A DNA stretch of 64,000 nucleotides, taken from the NCBI RefSeq assembly GCF_027486195.1, contig NZ_JAIXPP010000001.1, forward strand, positions 1 through 64,000, in the 5' to 3' direction. The stretch comes from Novosphingobium sp. (GTDB lineage Bacteria > Pseudomonadota > Alphaproteobacteria > Sphingomonadales > Sphingomonadaceae). Position 1 is the first letter of the stretch; each line of letters starts with the position of its first letter. Positions 26,783-35,091 of this stretch are shown here, piece after piece. A program made the position numbers and the translations under genes. The notes under the pieces are model-generated. The model saw nothing but the letters and a program-made list of their open reading frames with translations. It made no database searches and was not told the DNA's origin.

Positions 26783-28066
26783 TCATCTGCGCGCCTTGAG
26801 CCACGCCTTCCCGGCATTCTGGATCGTAAGCAGCGCCTTGAAGGGCGAGATGCCGATATTGGCCTTGCCGGTGCGGGCGATGGCATCGATCTGGGCGTAG
26901 TACCAGTAGGTGACGGCAAAGCCCTCCACGGCGCGCATCATCTTGAGGCCGCCGAGGAACGAGAGCCACGGGGGCAGCAGCTTGAGCTTGTTTTCCCAGC
27001 GGTCGAGTTCGTCCGCGCCTGCGAGCAGCTTGGCGGGGCCGGCGGTATCGACGCAGAGCGGGCGGCCGAGGCCGATGACGTCTGCCCCGCCCTGCTCCAG
27101 CGCGGTGTTCATGGCGCGGCGGGTGCGGAATCCGCCGGTGACCAGGAGGGGCATTGTGAGCGAGGCGCGCATGGTCTTGGCGAAATCGACGAAATAGGCC
27201 TCGCGCGCGGCGGTTGAGGCCTTTTGCGGAGGCGCATCAGGGGCTTCCATGCCCTGAATGTCCATCATCGCGGGCTGTTCGTAGGAGCCGCCCGAGATTT
27301 CGAGGAGATCGACGCCCGCATCCTGAAGCCAGCGGGCCACGATCACGCTTTCCTCGAAGGCGAAGCCGCCTTTCTGGAAATCGGCGGAATTCAGTTTCAC
27401 GCCGATGGGGAATTCCGGGCCAACCCCGGCACGGACGCGCGCGACGACGGCCATCAGCATGCGCGCGCGGTTTTCGAGGCTGCCGCCCCATTGATCGCTG
27501 CGCAAGTTGGAACGCGGGCTGAGGAACTGCGAGAGGAGATAGCCGTGTGCGCCATGGATCTGGACGCCGGTGTAGCCGGTGGCCTTGGCGATTTCTGCCG
27601 CCACGCCGAAGCGTTCGATGAGATCGAGGATCTCCGGCTCGGTCAGCGCTTCGGGCAGGCCGAATTGCTTGCCGGGGAGGCCGACGGCGACGGCGGAAGG
27701 CGCCTTGGGGTGCGGGTTGACGGTGACCTGCGTCTGGCGGCCGGCGTGGCTGATCTGCATCCAGATGTGGCCGCCCGCGCGCGTTCCGGCGCTCGCCATG
27801 GCGCGAAGGCCCGCAAGCGCGGCTTCGTCCTGCGTGCCGTGGATGATCACGTTGCCGGGGCGCTCAAGGTGGTCGCGGTCGATCTGGACGTTGCCGGTGA
27901 TGAGCAGGCCAGAGCCGCCATCGGCCCACAGGCCATAGAGCCGCGCGAGTTCAGGGGTGGCGCGGCCTTGCGGATCGGCCAGCCCCTCGGTCATCGCGGC
28001 CTTGGCGAGGCGATTGGGCAGGACCGCGCCGCAGGGGAGAACGAGGGGTTCGGCGATGGACGGCAT
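26783..28066 (-). CDS. NADH:flavin oxidoreductase, Old Yellow Enzyme family
   Basis: A 427-residue FMN-dependent TIM-barrel enzyme that reduces activated C=C bonds. The N terminus VLPNRLAKAAMTEGLAD, the active-site stretch GHIWMQISHAGRQT, GVQIHGAHGYLLSQFLSP and NLRSDQWGGSLENRARM place it in the NemA/YqjM branch. It has no C-terminal iron-sulfur/FAD half, unlike 2,4-dienoyl-CoA reductases. The track start at 28300 runs into an unrelated leader; the ATG at 28066 fits family starts. Substrate may be an enone or a xenobiotic. Confidence 0.9.
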   Translation of the reverse strand: MPSIAEPLVLPCGAVLPNRLAKAAMTEGLADPQGRATPELARLYGLWADGGSGLLITGNVQIDRDHLERPGNVIIHGTQDEAALAGLRAMASAGTRAGGHIWMQISHAGRQTQVTVNPHPKAPSAVAVGLPGKQFGLPEALTEPEILDLIERFGVAAEIAKATGYTGVQIHGAHGYLLSQFLSPRSNLRSDQWGGSLENRARMLMAVVARVRAGVGPEFPIGVKLNSADFQKGGFAFEESVIVARWLQDAGVDLLEISGGSYEQPAMMDIQGMEAPDAPPQKASTAAREAYFVDFAKTMRASLTMPLLVTGGFRTRRAMNTALEQGGADVIGLGRPLCVDTAGPAKLLAGADELDRWENKLKLLPPWLSFLGGLKMMRAVEGFAVTYWYYAQIDAIARTGKANIGISPFKALLTIQNAGKAWLKARR

Positions 28067-28178
28067 GGCTGGGCTCTCCGGATAGGCCTCACTCGCGGAG
28101 ACCTTGCGCGCACTCTTTAAGCGCGGTTGCGCCAGACCGACAATTCGCGTTTGCTGTGCTTGAACAGGTTTCGGGGGA

Positions 28179-29513
28179 ATGATGGTGCGGCAGTTGCGGG
28201 CTGATGTGCTGGTGATCGGCGGGGGCACGGCGGGTTTTGGTGCGGCGCTGGGCGCGGCGCGGCAGGGGGCGCAGGTGCGGCTCATCGAGGGGACCAGCAA
28301 GATCGGCGGGGTGATGGCGTTCTGCCCGGGGATGCCCTGGGGCGGCGGCTATCCGACCGGGCGGAGCATCGGCGGCGTGTTTGGCGAGTTGACCGACCAG
28401 TTGCTGGCGATGAACCCGCCAAAGGCCGAAGTGCGGCCCTCCACGCTGGAAAACTTTGGAGCCGAAGTGATCTACGACCACGAAGCGGCTGTTTTCGCGA
28501 TGTTCCAGATGCTGGAGGATGCCGGCGTCGAGGTGCATCTGGGCACCTTTGCCGGCGCGCCGGTGCTGGAACAGGGGCGGATTGCCCGCGTGGAATGCAC
28601 CGACCGCACCGGGCCGATGGTGATCGAGGCCGGGATGGTGATCGACTGTTCGGGCGACGGCGATACCTCGGCGCGCGCCGGCGTGCCCTTCATGGTGGGC
28701 GACGGGCGCGGGAACATGATGGGCGTGACGCTTTCGTTTTCGATGGTGGGCGCGGACTGGGCGCGCGTGTTTGCAAAAGGCGATCCCTATTTCGAGGAAG
28801 AGGCCGCTGCCGGGATCGCGGCGGGGCTGCTCCATCCCGATCTCGCCAAGCTCTATCTGATGAAGGGTTTTCACCGCGACGCGGTGTTCTGCAATTCGGT
28901 GCATATCCGGGGGGTAGACGGGACCGACCCGCAAGGCGTAGCGCGCGCGACGCAGGAGGGGCGGCGCAGGTGCCATCAGCTGGCACAGTTCCTGGTGGGC
29001 CATGTGCCGGGGTTTGAGCGGGCGCGGATGAGCGAACTGGGGCCGACCGTGGGCGTGCGCGAGACGCGCAAGCTGGAGGCGGTTCACCGCATACTGGCGC
29101 GCGATCTGCGTGCAGGGGCCAAGCCCGCGGACGGCATCGTGGCCTGCGACAATCCGATCGATGACGTGATGCGCGGGGATGCGGACATGACCCACGATGC
29201 GATCGTGGCCGATGGCGATTACTACACGATCCCCTTCCGCGCGATGGTGCCGGAAGCGCCCGCCAACCTGCTGTTTGCCGGGCGGCTGGTCTGCGCCGAT
29301 CCGGCCGCCTTCGCCTCGGTACGCGGGATGCCGCAGTGCATGGCGATGGGGCAGGCAGCGGGGACGGCGGCGGCGCTGGCGCTGGCGGAGGGCATCGCGG
29401 TGCAGGCGCTTGATCCGGCGCGGGTGGTTGCCTCGCTCGCCGCGCAGGGGATGCGCGGGATCGGCGGGGATGCGCTGGTGCGGCATGCGCGCGCGCTGGA
29501 GGACGTGGCATGA
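28179..29513 (+). CDS. FAD-dependent oxidoreductase (FAD_oxidored family)
   Basis: A 444-residue flavoprotein. The dinucleotide fold is LVIGGGTAGFGAALGAARQGAQV with an acidic end at RLIEG, and a second FAD contact is DCSGDGDTSARAG. The C-terminal FAD site is LLFAGRLVCADPAAFASVRG followed by MGQAAGTAAALA. This matches the FAD_oxidored group, which holds many uncharacterised dehydrogenases. There is no signal peptide. Its stop overlaps the start of the following acylase-like gene (ATGA), so the two are a translational pair. Substrate unknown. Confidence 0.85.
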   Translation: MMVRQLRADVLVIGGGTAGFGAALGAARQGAQVRLIEGTSKIGGVMAFCPGMPWGGGYPTGRSIGGVFGELTDQLLAMNPPKAEVRPSTLENFGAEVIYDHEAAVFAMFQMLEDAGVEVHLGTFAGAPVLEQGRIARVECTDRTGPMVIEAGMVIDCSGDGDTSARAGVPFMVGDGRGNMMGVTLSFSMVGADWARVFAKGDPYFEEEAAAGIAAGLLHPDLAKLYLMKGFHRDAVFCNSVHIRGVDGTDPQGVARATQEGRRRCHQLAQFLVGHVPGFERARMSELGPTVGVRETRKLEAVHRILARDLRAGAKPADGIVACDNPIDDVMRGDADMTHDAIVADGDYYTIPFRAMVPEAPANLLFAGRLVCADPAAFASVRGMPQCMAMGQAAGTAAALALAEGIAVQALDPARVVASLAAQGMRGIGGDALVRHARALEDVA

Positions 29514-31918
29514 CGCGGCGGCGCTGGATGCTGGCGCTCGCGCTGGCGGGGCTGCCGACCGGAGCGCCGGCGCAAGAGGCGCCCTCCCCTGCCCTTTCCG
29601 TGCGGATTGACCGCGACGGGTTTGGCGTGCCGCACGTGTTTGGCGAGACTTCGGAAAGCGTGCTCTTTGGCGCGGGCTATGCCGAGGCGCAGGACCGGCT
29701 GGCCGATATGGAGCAATCGCGGCGGCGGGCCTTGGGGCGGCTGGCCGAAGTGCTCGGACCTTCGGCGGTGGCTTCCGACGTGGTTTCGCGCCAGCGGTTG
29801 CCAGACAAGGCCGAGCTTCTGCGCATGTATGGTGCGCTGGGGGGCGAGTATCAGCGGATGATCGCGGCCTATGTGGCAGGGGTGAACCGCGCGATTGCCG
29901 AGATCGAGGCCGACCCGTCGAGACGGACGCCGTATGAATTCACCCAGTGGGGCGTGAAGCCCGAACGCTGGGTGCTGACCGATTTCCTCGCCATGATCGC
30001 AAGCTTTCCACGCGGGCGCGGCGGATCGGAAGTGACCAACCTCGCCTATCTGCAGGCGATGACCCTGCAGCATGGCGAGGCCAAGGGGCGGCAGCTGTTC
30101 AACGATTTGGTGCCGGTGCGCGATCCCGAGACGCCGACGGTGATCCCGCCGGGCGAGGATCTGGCCCCTGCCCAGCCCCTGCCGCAGGCCACATTCCTGA
30201 CGCTGGCACCGCGTGCCAAGCCTGCCGAGCCGATCCCCGCACCGGGCAAGGATCACAGCCGCTGCCTCGTGCTAGGACCGCAGCGCACCGCGAGCGGCAA
30301 GGTGATCATGATGGAAGCGACGGCGGACGGGCCGGAAATCCATCTGCACGGCGGGGGGTTTGACAGCGCGGGGTTCACGATCCCGGCCTTTGGCGTGCCG
30401 ATCATGGGGCGCGGGCCGCATCATGGCTGGCTGGTGACATCGGGCCATGGCGACACGACCGACACCTTCGCCGAGAAGCTCGATCCGAAAAATCCGGACC
30501 GCTACTGGTTCAAGGGCCAGTGGCGGCAGATGGTGCGGCAGACACAGACCATTGCCGTCAAAGGCGCAGCGCCGGTTGTGCGCGATATCCGCTGGACTGT
30601 GCACGGGCCGGTGGTGAGCGAGGACCGGGCCGGCGGCGTTGCCTATGCCCAGCGCTTTGCGATGCGCGGGCATGAGCTGGAGAACTGGGCAGCGTTCGTT
30701 GACATGCAGCGGGCGCGGTCCCTGGCCGAGTTTGGCGCGGCGATGGGCCGGGTCTCGACCAATTTCGGCATTTGCTATGGCAATGAAGGCGGCGAAATCG
30801 GGTTCTGGGAGACGGGGATGATGCCCCGGCGCGCGCCCGGCACCGATCCGCGCCTGCCCACCCCCGGCACCGGCGAGTACGAGTGGCAGGGCTTCCTCTC
30901 GCCCGCCGAGCGGCCGCACATGGTGAACCCGAAACAGGGCTGGATACACGCGTGGAACAGCAAGGCGACCACGTGGAGCCGCGAGGGCGATGACGCACGG
31001 ATGGGGGCGACGTTCCGCACCTGGCTGGGAGCCAAGCTGGCGGCGGGATCAAAGGGCGCGACGCTCCTCGACATGGTGGGCTACAACCGCCAGATCTGGA
31101 ACGCGTTTGGCGCGCGCGACCGGGCCAATGCGCCCCCTGCCATGTTTGCGCCATTCTTGCGCGCGGCCGCGGCGAGCGCGGATGATCCCGAGGTGCGGGA
31201 AGCGGTCGAACTGATGATCGCGTGGAACGGACGCTATGAAGACCGCGATGGTGACGAACGCTATGACAAGGCGGGGCTGACGCTGTTCCGCGCCTGGCTC
31301 GAGATCGCGCCCGAGGTGCTGTTCGGCCCGGTGATGGGCACGTGGTGGAGGGACATCGACGCCAAGCGCTATCAGAAATACCGCACCGCGCTGCTTTACC
31401 GCGTTCTGCAGGGCCCGGTGGCAGGCCTGCCGGTGGAGTTCGACTATCTTGCAGGGCGCCCGCGCGAGGCTGTGGTGGCCGAGACGATCAGGCGCACGAT
31501 TGCGGCAGTGCGGCCGCAGTTCGGCTCTGCCGCGATGGCCGAGTGGAAGCGGCCGATCTTCTGGAAATACTTCACCGACGATGCCGAGGACCCGGCCCGC
31601 CCGCCGCTGCCCGATGATGACGAACGCGGCAAGGCGCTGTGGGGCGAGCTTGGTCTGGGGCCGAAGATGATCCCCCTGAACGGCGGCGAAGGCTGGGTGG
31701 GGATGATGGAGCTGACCCCGGGCGCGCCCGCGATCTACACGATCACCGAAGTGGGCGGGCAGAACCAGTTCATCGATCCGGCGGGGCGCGGCACGGTGCA
31801 CCTGACCGATCAGGTGCAGATGCATGCGCAGAACAGGTTCAAGCGGATCGATCTGACGCCTGAAGCGATTGCGGCGGGGCGGGAAAGTTCGGTGACGCTG
31901 ACTTACGCGCCCCAATAG
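29510..31918 (+). CDS. penicillin-acylase-family hydrolase, exported
   Basis: An 802-residue periplasmic Ntn hydrolase precursor of the penicillin G/acyl-homoserine-lactone acylase family. The signal is RRRWMLALALAGLPTGAPAQ. The alpha-subunit pattern is FGVPHVFGETSESVLFGAGYAEAQDRLADME. The expected autocleavage serine aligns at residue 250 in KDHSRCLVLGPQRTASGK. The usual Gly before it is His, and the usual Asn-Asn/Trp after it are altered. The downstream WTVHGPVV is intact. It may cleave N-acyl amides or lactones, but the changed active-site start makes activity uncertain. Translationally coupled to the upstream flavoprotein. Confidence 0.85.
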   Translation: MTRRRWMLALALAGLPTGAPAQEAPSPALSVRIDRDGFGVPHVFGETSESVLFGAGYAEAQDRLADMEQSRRRALGRLAEVLGPSAVASDVVSRQRLPDKAELLRMYGALGGEYQRMIAAYVAGVNRAIAEIEADPSRRTPYEFTQWGVKPERWVLTDFLAMIASFPRGRGGSEVTNLAYLQAMTLQHGEAKGRQLFNDLVPVRDPETPTVIPPGEDLAPAQPLPQATFLTLAPRAKPAEPIPAPGKDHSRCLVLGPQRTASGKVIMMEATADGPEIHLHGGGFDSAGFTIPAFGVPIMGRGPHHGWLVTSGHGDTTDTFAEKLDPKNPDRYWFKGQWRQMVRQTQTIAVKGAAPVVRDIRWTVHGPVVSEDRAGGVAYAQRFAMRGHELENWAAFVDMQRARSLAEFGAAMGRVSTNFGICYGNEGGEIGFWETGMMPRRAPGTDPRLPTPGTGEYEWQGFLSPAERPHMVNPKQGWIHAWNSKATTWSREGDDARMGATFRTWLGAKLAAGSKGATLLDMVGYNRQIWNAFGARDRANAPPAMFAPFLRAAAASADDPEVREAVELMIAWNGRYEDRDGDERYDKAGLTLFRAWLEIAPEVLFGPVMGTWWRDIDAKRYQKYRTALLYRVLQGPVAGLPVEFDYLAGRPREAVVAETIRRTIAAVRPQFGSAAMAEWKRPIFWKYFTDDAEDPARPPLPDDDERGKALWGELGLGPKMIPLNGGEGWVGMMELTPGAPAIYTITEVGGQNQFIDPAGRGTVHLTDQVQMHAQNRFKRIDLTPEAIAAGRESSVTLTYAPQ

Positions 31919-31940
31919 TCCTGCCGGAACCCTCCACCAC

Positions 31941-32023
31941 AACCCGCTCACCCTGAGCTTGTCGAAGGGTGTTGGCGCGACTGTTGCGCCTTATGCTTCG
32001 ACAAGCTCAGCATGAGCGGGGTT
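31941..32023. repeat. palindromic intergenic repeat, family B
   Basis: AACCCGCTCACCCTGAGCTTGTCGAAG and its near reverse complement CTTCGACAAGCTCAGCATGAGCGGGGTT flank a short spacer. The element lies between the convergent ends of the acylase and EthD genes and would form a long hairpin. It is a different family from the repeat at 14790. Confidence 0.85.
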
Positions 32024-32041
32024 GGGAACCCCTGCTCGGAG

Positions 32042-32401
32042 CTAGAAGATCACGTGTTCCTGACCCAGCCAGAGGGGGGAGCGGGGCAGATCGATGAACT
32101 TGCGTTCGTCTTCCAGCAGGAGCGCGCCGGCGGCGATGGCTTCGGGACTGCTGCTGGCGAGGTCTTCGAGGCTGTCCCACCACAATTGCGCGACGCCGTC
32201 GTAGGGCTCGGGCGCACCGCGGGCCATGGCGAAGGGGGCGTTTTCGGTATCGGCTAGCGAATGAAGCTGGACGTAGCGCCTGATCTTGAGCGCATCGCGG
32301 ACGCTGGCAACGAGGGGCCCGTGGGTATTGAGCCAGTAGTCCTGAAATTCGGCGCGGCTGAGGTGCGGCAGGCGGTGGAGGCAGAAGGTGAGCTTGATCA
32401 T
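32042..32401 (-). CDS. EthD-domain protein (dimeric alpha-beta barrel)
   Basis: A 119-residue protein of the EthD/ferredoxin-like alpha-beta barrel group: IKLTFCLHRLPHLSRAEFQDYW, then LNTHGPLV with the conserved histidine, and the edge strand VAQLWWDSLEDL. EthD was found in ether degradation. Many relatives act as small lyases, dehalogenases or accessory proteins in catabolic operons. The ATG at 32401 follows GGGAGAAAG and is chosen over the track start at 32434. It is 29 bases downstream of the Lrp-type gene on the same strand. Confidence 0.8.
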   Translation of the reverse strand: MIKLTFCLHRLPHLSRAEFQDYWLNTHGPLVASVRDALKIRRYVQLHSLADTENAPFAMARGAPEPYDGVAQLWWDSLEDLASSSPEAIAAGALLLEDERKFIDLPRSPLWLGQEHVIF

Positions 32402-32430
32402 GGCTTTCTCCCGGATGGGCTGGGCGGCAA

Positions 32431-32892
32431 TCACATCGGTGGCAGCGGCAGGCTGGTGGTGTGCTTGATCCGATCAAGCACCACGCTGGAGCGCACGCTG
32501 GCGACATCGCCGTGGCCAAGCAGCTGTTCGTTCATCAGCTTGGAATAGCTGGCGAGATCGCGCGCGACGATGCGCAGGAGATAATCGGAATCGCCAGTGG
32601 TGGCGCGGCAATCGAGCACTTCGTCAAGCGCGGAAATGCGGTTGTGAAAACCGCGCACGACATCGGGCGCGTAGCTGGCCATCGCAACGGCGACAAAGGC
32701 TTCGACCTGCAGGCCAAGCGCCGCTTCGCTGAGCAGCGCGACGGTGGCGCGGATATAGCCTTCCGCTTCAAGCCGGGCGATGCGGCGGGAGACCTGGCTA
32801 GGGGAGAGATTGACCAGCTTGGCAATGTCGGCATGCGCGCGCGAAGCATCGACCTGAAGCAAGGCGAGCAGCTGGCGATCAAGTTTGTCCAT
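32431..32892 (-). CDS. Lrp/AsnC-family transcriptional regulator
   Basis: A 153-residue regulator. The N-terminal winged helix (MDKLDRQLLALLQVDASRAH, then LSPSQVSRRIARLEAEGYI) binds DNA. The RAM ligand-binding domain follows (VEAFVAVAMASYAPDVVRGF ... TGDSDYLLRIVARDLASY). Typical ligands are amino acids. It precedes the EthD gene by 29 bases, so it may control its own operon with that gene. Confidence 0.93.
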   Translation of the reverse strand: MDKLDRQLLALLQVDASRAHADIAKLVNLSPSQVSRRIARLEAEGYIRATVALLSEAALGLQVEAFVAVAMASYAPDVVRGFHNRISALDEVLDCRATTGDSDYLLRIVARDLASYSKLMNEQLLGHGDVASVRSSVVLDRIKHTTSLPLPPM

Positions 32893-32906
32893 GCGCAGGG
32901 TCCTTC

Positions 32907-33509
32907 CTAGCCGGCCAGCGCGGCGACAATGGCGCGCTCGACAATCGCGCCGGCCAGATCGGCAGTGGTCATGGCGCCGGGCATGGGGCGGATCACGCCC
33001 TTGCGGCGCATCGAGGCGAAACCGTAGATCGCGGACCAGAATGCAAGGGTGCGCAGGTCTGCCGCTTCGCCATCAAGGCCGGGCATGCTGGCAGCGACTG
33101 CCGCGCGCACAGCGGCGTGCCCGATCTGCTGGAACGCAAGAAGATCTGGATCGAGCGCGGGGGACGTCAGCTCGCTTTCATACATCAGATCAACGAGATG
33201 CGGGTTCTCTTCGGCAAAGCGGATGAATTGTGTGCCGAGCGCGCGCAGCTTGTCCGCAGGGTGATCGGCAGTGGCCGCAACCGCGTCCGACCGGGCGAGC
33301 ATTTCGCGAAAGCCATCGAGCGCGAGCGCGAGGAGGAACGCGCGGCGATCCGGGAAGTGGTGATAGGGCGCGCCGGGCGAGACACCGACCTGCTGCGCAA
33401 GGATGCGCATCGAGAGGCCGAGATGGCCGTGCGCTTCCACCCAGGCGCGGCCGGCCCTCAGCAGATCGCCCCTCAGGTCTTCCTTGTGGTACGGCTTCTT
33501 CGTGGACAT
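32907..33509 (-). CDS. TetR-family transcriptional regulator
   Basis: A 200-residue repressor-type protein. The helix-turn-helix (about 13-60) reads LLRAGRAWVEAHGHLGLSMRI then VGVSPGAPYHHFPDRRAFLLAL. The ligand domain (about 80-195) is of the TetR_C_13/WHG kind (FAEENPHLVDLMY, FWSAIYGFASMR). It lies 14 bases before the Lrp-type gene on the same strand and 51 bases from the deglycosidase genes. Targets unknown. Confidence 0.9.
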   Translation of the reverse strand: MSTKKPYHKEDLRGDLLRAGRAWVEAHGHLGLSMRILAQQVGVSPGAPYHHFPDRRAFLLALALDGFREMLARSDAVAATADHPADKLRALGTQFIRFAEENPHLVDLMYESELTSPALDPDLLAFQQIGHAAVRAAVAASMPGLDGEAADLRTLAFWSAIYGFASMRRKGVIRPMPGAMTTADLAGAIVERAIVAALAG

Positions 33510-33560
33510 GCGCCTTCCCGGTCGTGACGCATCCGTACCATGTTTGCAGCGAGGCGCCAG

Positions 33561-33965
33561 TCAGGCCACGCAGAGCGTCGCGAGGCGGGCCTCGTGCATC
33601 GGGAACACGTGTACGTCGGGCGGAAAATAGGAATAGCGGATGCGGGCGAGCACTTCGACCTTGTGAATGCCGGGTTCGAGGCCGCCGGGCTTGTCGACGA
33701 GGATTTCGCCCCATTCGAGCAGGCCCCAGCGCGCGGTGGTTTCCTCGCGCATTTCGGCGAGCACATAGACTTCATCGCGGATACCGAGGCGGTTCTGCTC
33801 GAAGCCGTAGACCTCGCCATCGACGGTGACGGTGAAGCCATCGAGCTGCGAGAGGCGAGTGCCGTGGTAGTTGGGGATGCGGATGCGGACCGCAAAGCCG
33901 GTGCGCGCGCCGACAGGGCCGATGTTGCGGAAGCCGGTGCTCTGGATGAGCTGGTGTTCGAGCAT
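33561..33965 (-). CDS. C-glycoside deglycosidase beta-subunit-like protein (DUF6379)
   Basis: A 134-residue beta-sandwich protein of the CGDB/DUF6379 type. Characteristic parts are LIQSTGFRNIG, RIRIPNYHGTRLSQLDGFTVTV, DEVYVLAEM and DKPGGLEPGIHKVEV. In characterised bacterial enzymes (CarC, DfgB) this small subunit pairs with a TIM-barrel alpha subunit to split the carbon-carbon bond of C-glycosides after 3-oxidation of the sugar. The partner gene is 35 bases upstream. The ATG at 33965 with AGGAA upstream is used; the track start at 34523 reads through the alpha gene in the wrong frame. The substrate in this organism is unknown. Confidence 0.82.
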   Translation of the reverse strand: MLEHQLIQSTGFRNIGPVGARTGFAVRIRIPNYHGTRLSQLDGFTVTVDGEVYGFEQNRLGIRDEVYVLAEMREETTARWGLLEWGEILVDKPGGLEPGIHKVEVLARIRYSYFPPDVHVFPMHEARLATLCVA

Positions 33966-34000
33966 CTTGATGTTCCTATGGATTGTGCCGAGGGGTGCGC

Positions 34001-34906
34001 TCAGGCGAGCAGACCGAGATCGTATTCGCGCTCCAGCTTGCGGAGCAGGACCTGCTGGCGGCGGACCTGATCGATGGCGCGCCAGGGGCTGCGCAGGCCT
34101 TCGTATTCGCTGGAGAGGTAACCGGAGTAGCCCGAGCGCTTGATCGCCGCGATGACCGGGCGCCACGGGATGTTGAGGTCTTCCAGAGTGTCGTCGATAT
34201 CGTGGAACTTGGCCTGAATGAACACGACGTACTGCGCGATATCGAGGAACTGTTCGGGCGGCACCTTGATGCCGTTCAGGAAAGCCATGTGCTCGCGCAT
34301 CTCGTCGTTGATCTGGTGCGAGCCCCAGTGGGTGAGCGGACGGTCCTGAAAGATGCCGGTATCGATCATCAGGCCGAAGTTCCTGGTGCCGGTGCGCTCG
34401 ATGAAATCGATATAGCCTTGGGTGACGCGGTGCTTGATCGGCGTGGGCGCGTGGATTTCCGGGCAGATGATGATGCCAAGCTGGTGCGCGAGATCGAGGT
34501 TGCGCTCGACATAGGCCTGCCATTGCGGATCGGGATCAAGCTCGTGCGAAGTGACGCCGAACTTGGGGCGCAGGAACTTGAAGCCGAGGCGGTGGGCGAG
34601 CCGCAAGTCCCGCGCCAGCTCGGCCGCGCCTTCCGCGATGGTGAGATTGCGGGTTAGCGTGATGCGGGTATCGACCCAGGCACAGAAGTTGGTCGGTTCG
34701 AGCTTGTAGCGATCGACGAGCGCGAACCATTGATCGAGCCACGCCGATGACGGCTCGGGATAGCCTTCGACTTGCCCTTCGCCAAGGATCTCGATGCCGG
34801 TCGCGCCGGTATCGGCGATGTGATCGAACGCGTCTTCCAGCGTCATCACCGAACCGTAATCGTTGACGTAGCTGTAGACCGAGACGCCGTATTGGAGAGA
34901 GCCCAT
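34001..34906 (-). CDS. C-glycoside deglycosidase alpha-subunit-like protein (TIM barrel)
   Basis: A 301-residue AP-endonuclease/sugar-isomerase-type TIM barrel. Four candidate metal ligands fall where the family has them: Glu150 (CPEIHAP), Asp182 (MIDTGIF), His235 (KFHDID) and Glu267 (SSEYEG). This is the Glu-Asp-His-Glu set of Mn-dependent C-glycoside deglycosidases and of xylose-isomerase-like epimerases. The DUF6379 gene directly downstream selects the first reading. The ATG at 34906 (MGSLQYGV) is preferred to the 34954 start because the extra 16 residues are unlike the family. Oxidation of the glycoside must come from elsewhere; no obvious intact oxidase lies beside it. Confidence 0.82.
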   Translation of the reverse strand: MGSLQYGVSVYSYVNDYGSVMTLEDAFDHIADTGATGIEILGEGQVEGYPEPSSAWLDQWFALVDRYKLEPTNFCAWVDTRITLTRNLTIAEGAAELARDLRLAHRLGFKFLRPKFGVTSHELDPDPQWQAYVERNLDLAHQLGIIICPEIHAPTPIKHRVTQGYIDFIERTGTRNFGLMIDTGIFQDRPLTHWGSHQINDEMREHMAFLNGIKVPPEQFLDIAQYVVFIQAKFHDIDDTLEDLNIPWRPVIAAIKRSGYSGYLSSEYEGLRSPWRAIDQVRRQQVLLRKLEREYDLGLLA

Positions 34907-34974
34907 TGCCTGCAAAACCCCTGCGCGCACGAGGGCGCGATGTGTGGACGGCAAGGTGCCGTCGGCGCGACATC

Positions 34975-34987
34975 TAATCGCTGATTA
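34975..34987. promoter_or_regulatory. palindrome TAATC-GCT-GATTA upstream of the deglycosidase genes
   Basis: A perfect five-base inverted repeat with three-base spacer in an AT-rich patch, 69 bases before the alpha-subunit start, in the 185-base gap after the dehydratase gene. It may be an operator for a promoter private to the deglycosidase pair. Confidence 0.35.
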
Positions 34988-35091
34988 AATTGCGCGCAAG
35001 CCCTGCCATTCGGGCGCTGTGCCGGAAAAACAGCCCAACTCCGTCTGAAGCACTGCGTGACGGAAAGCCGATCCGCGTAAAGTCGTCAGGC

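Noticed and set aside
24952-26919. 655-residue minus-strand ORF opposite the amidohydrolase
   Set aside because: Arg/His-rich shadow of a gene with clear metal-site motifs.
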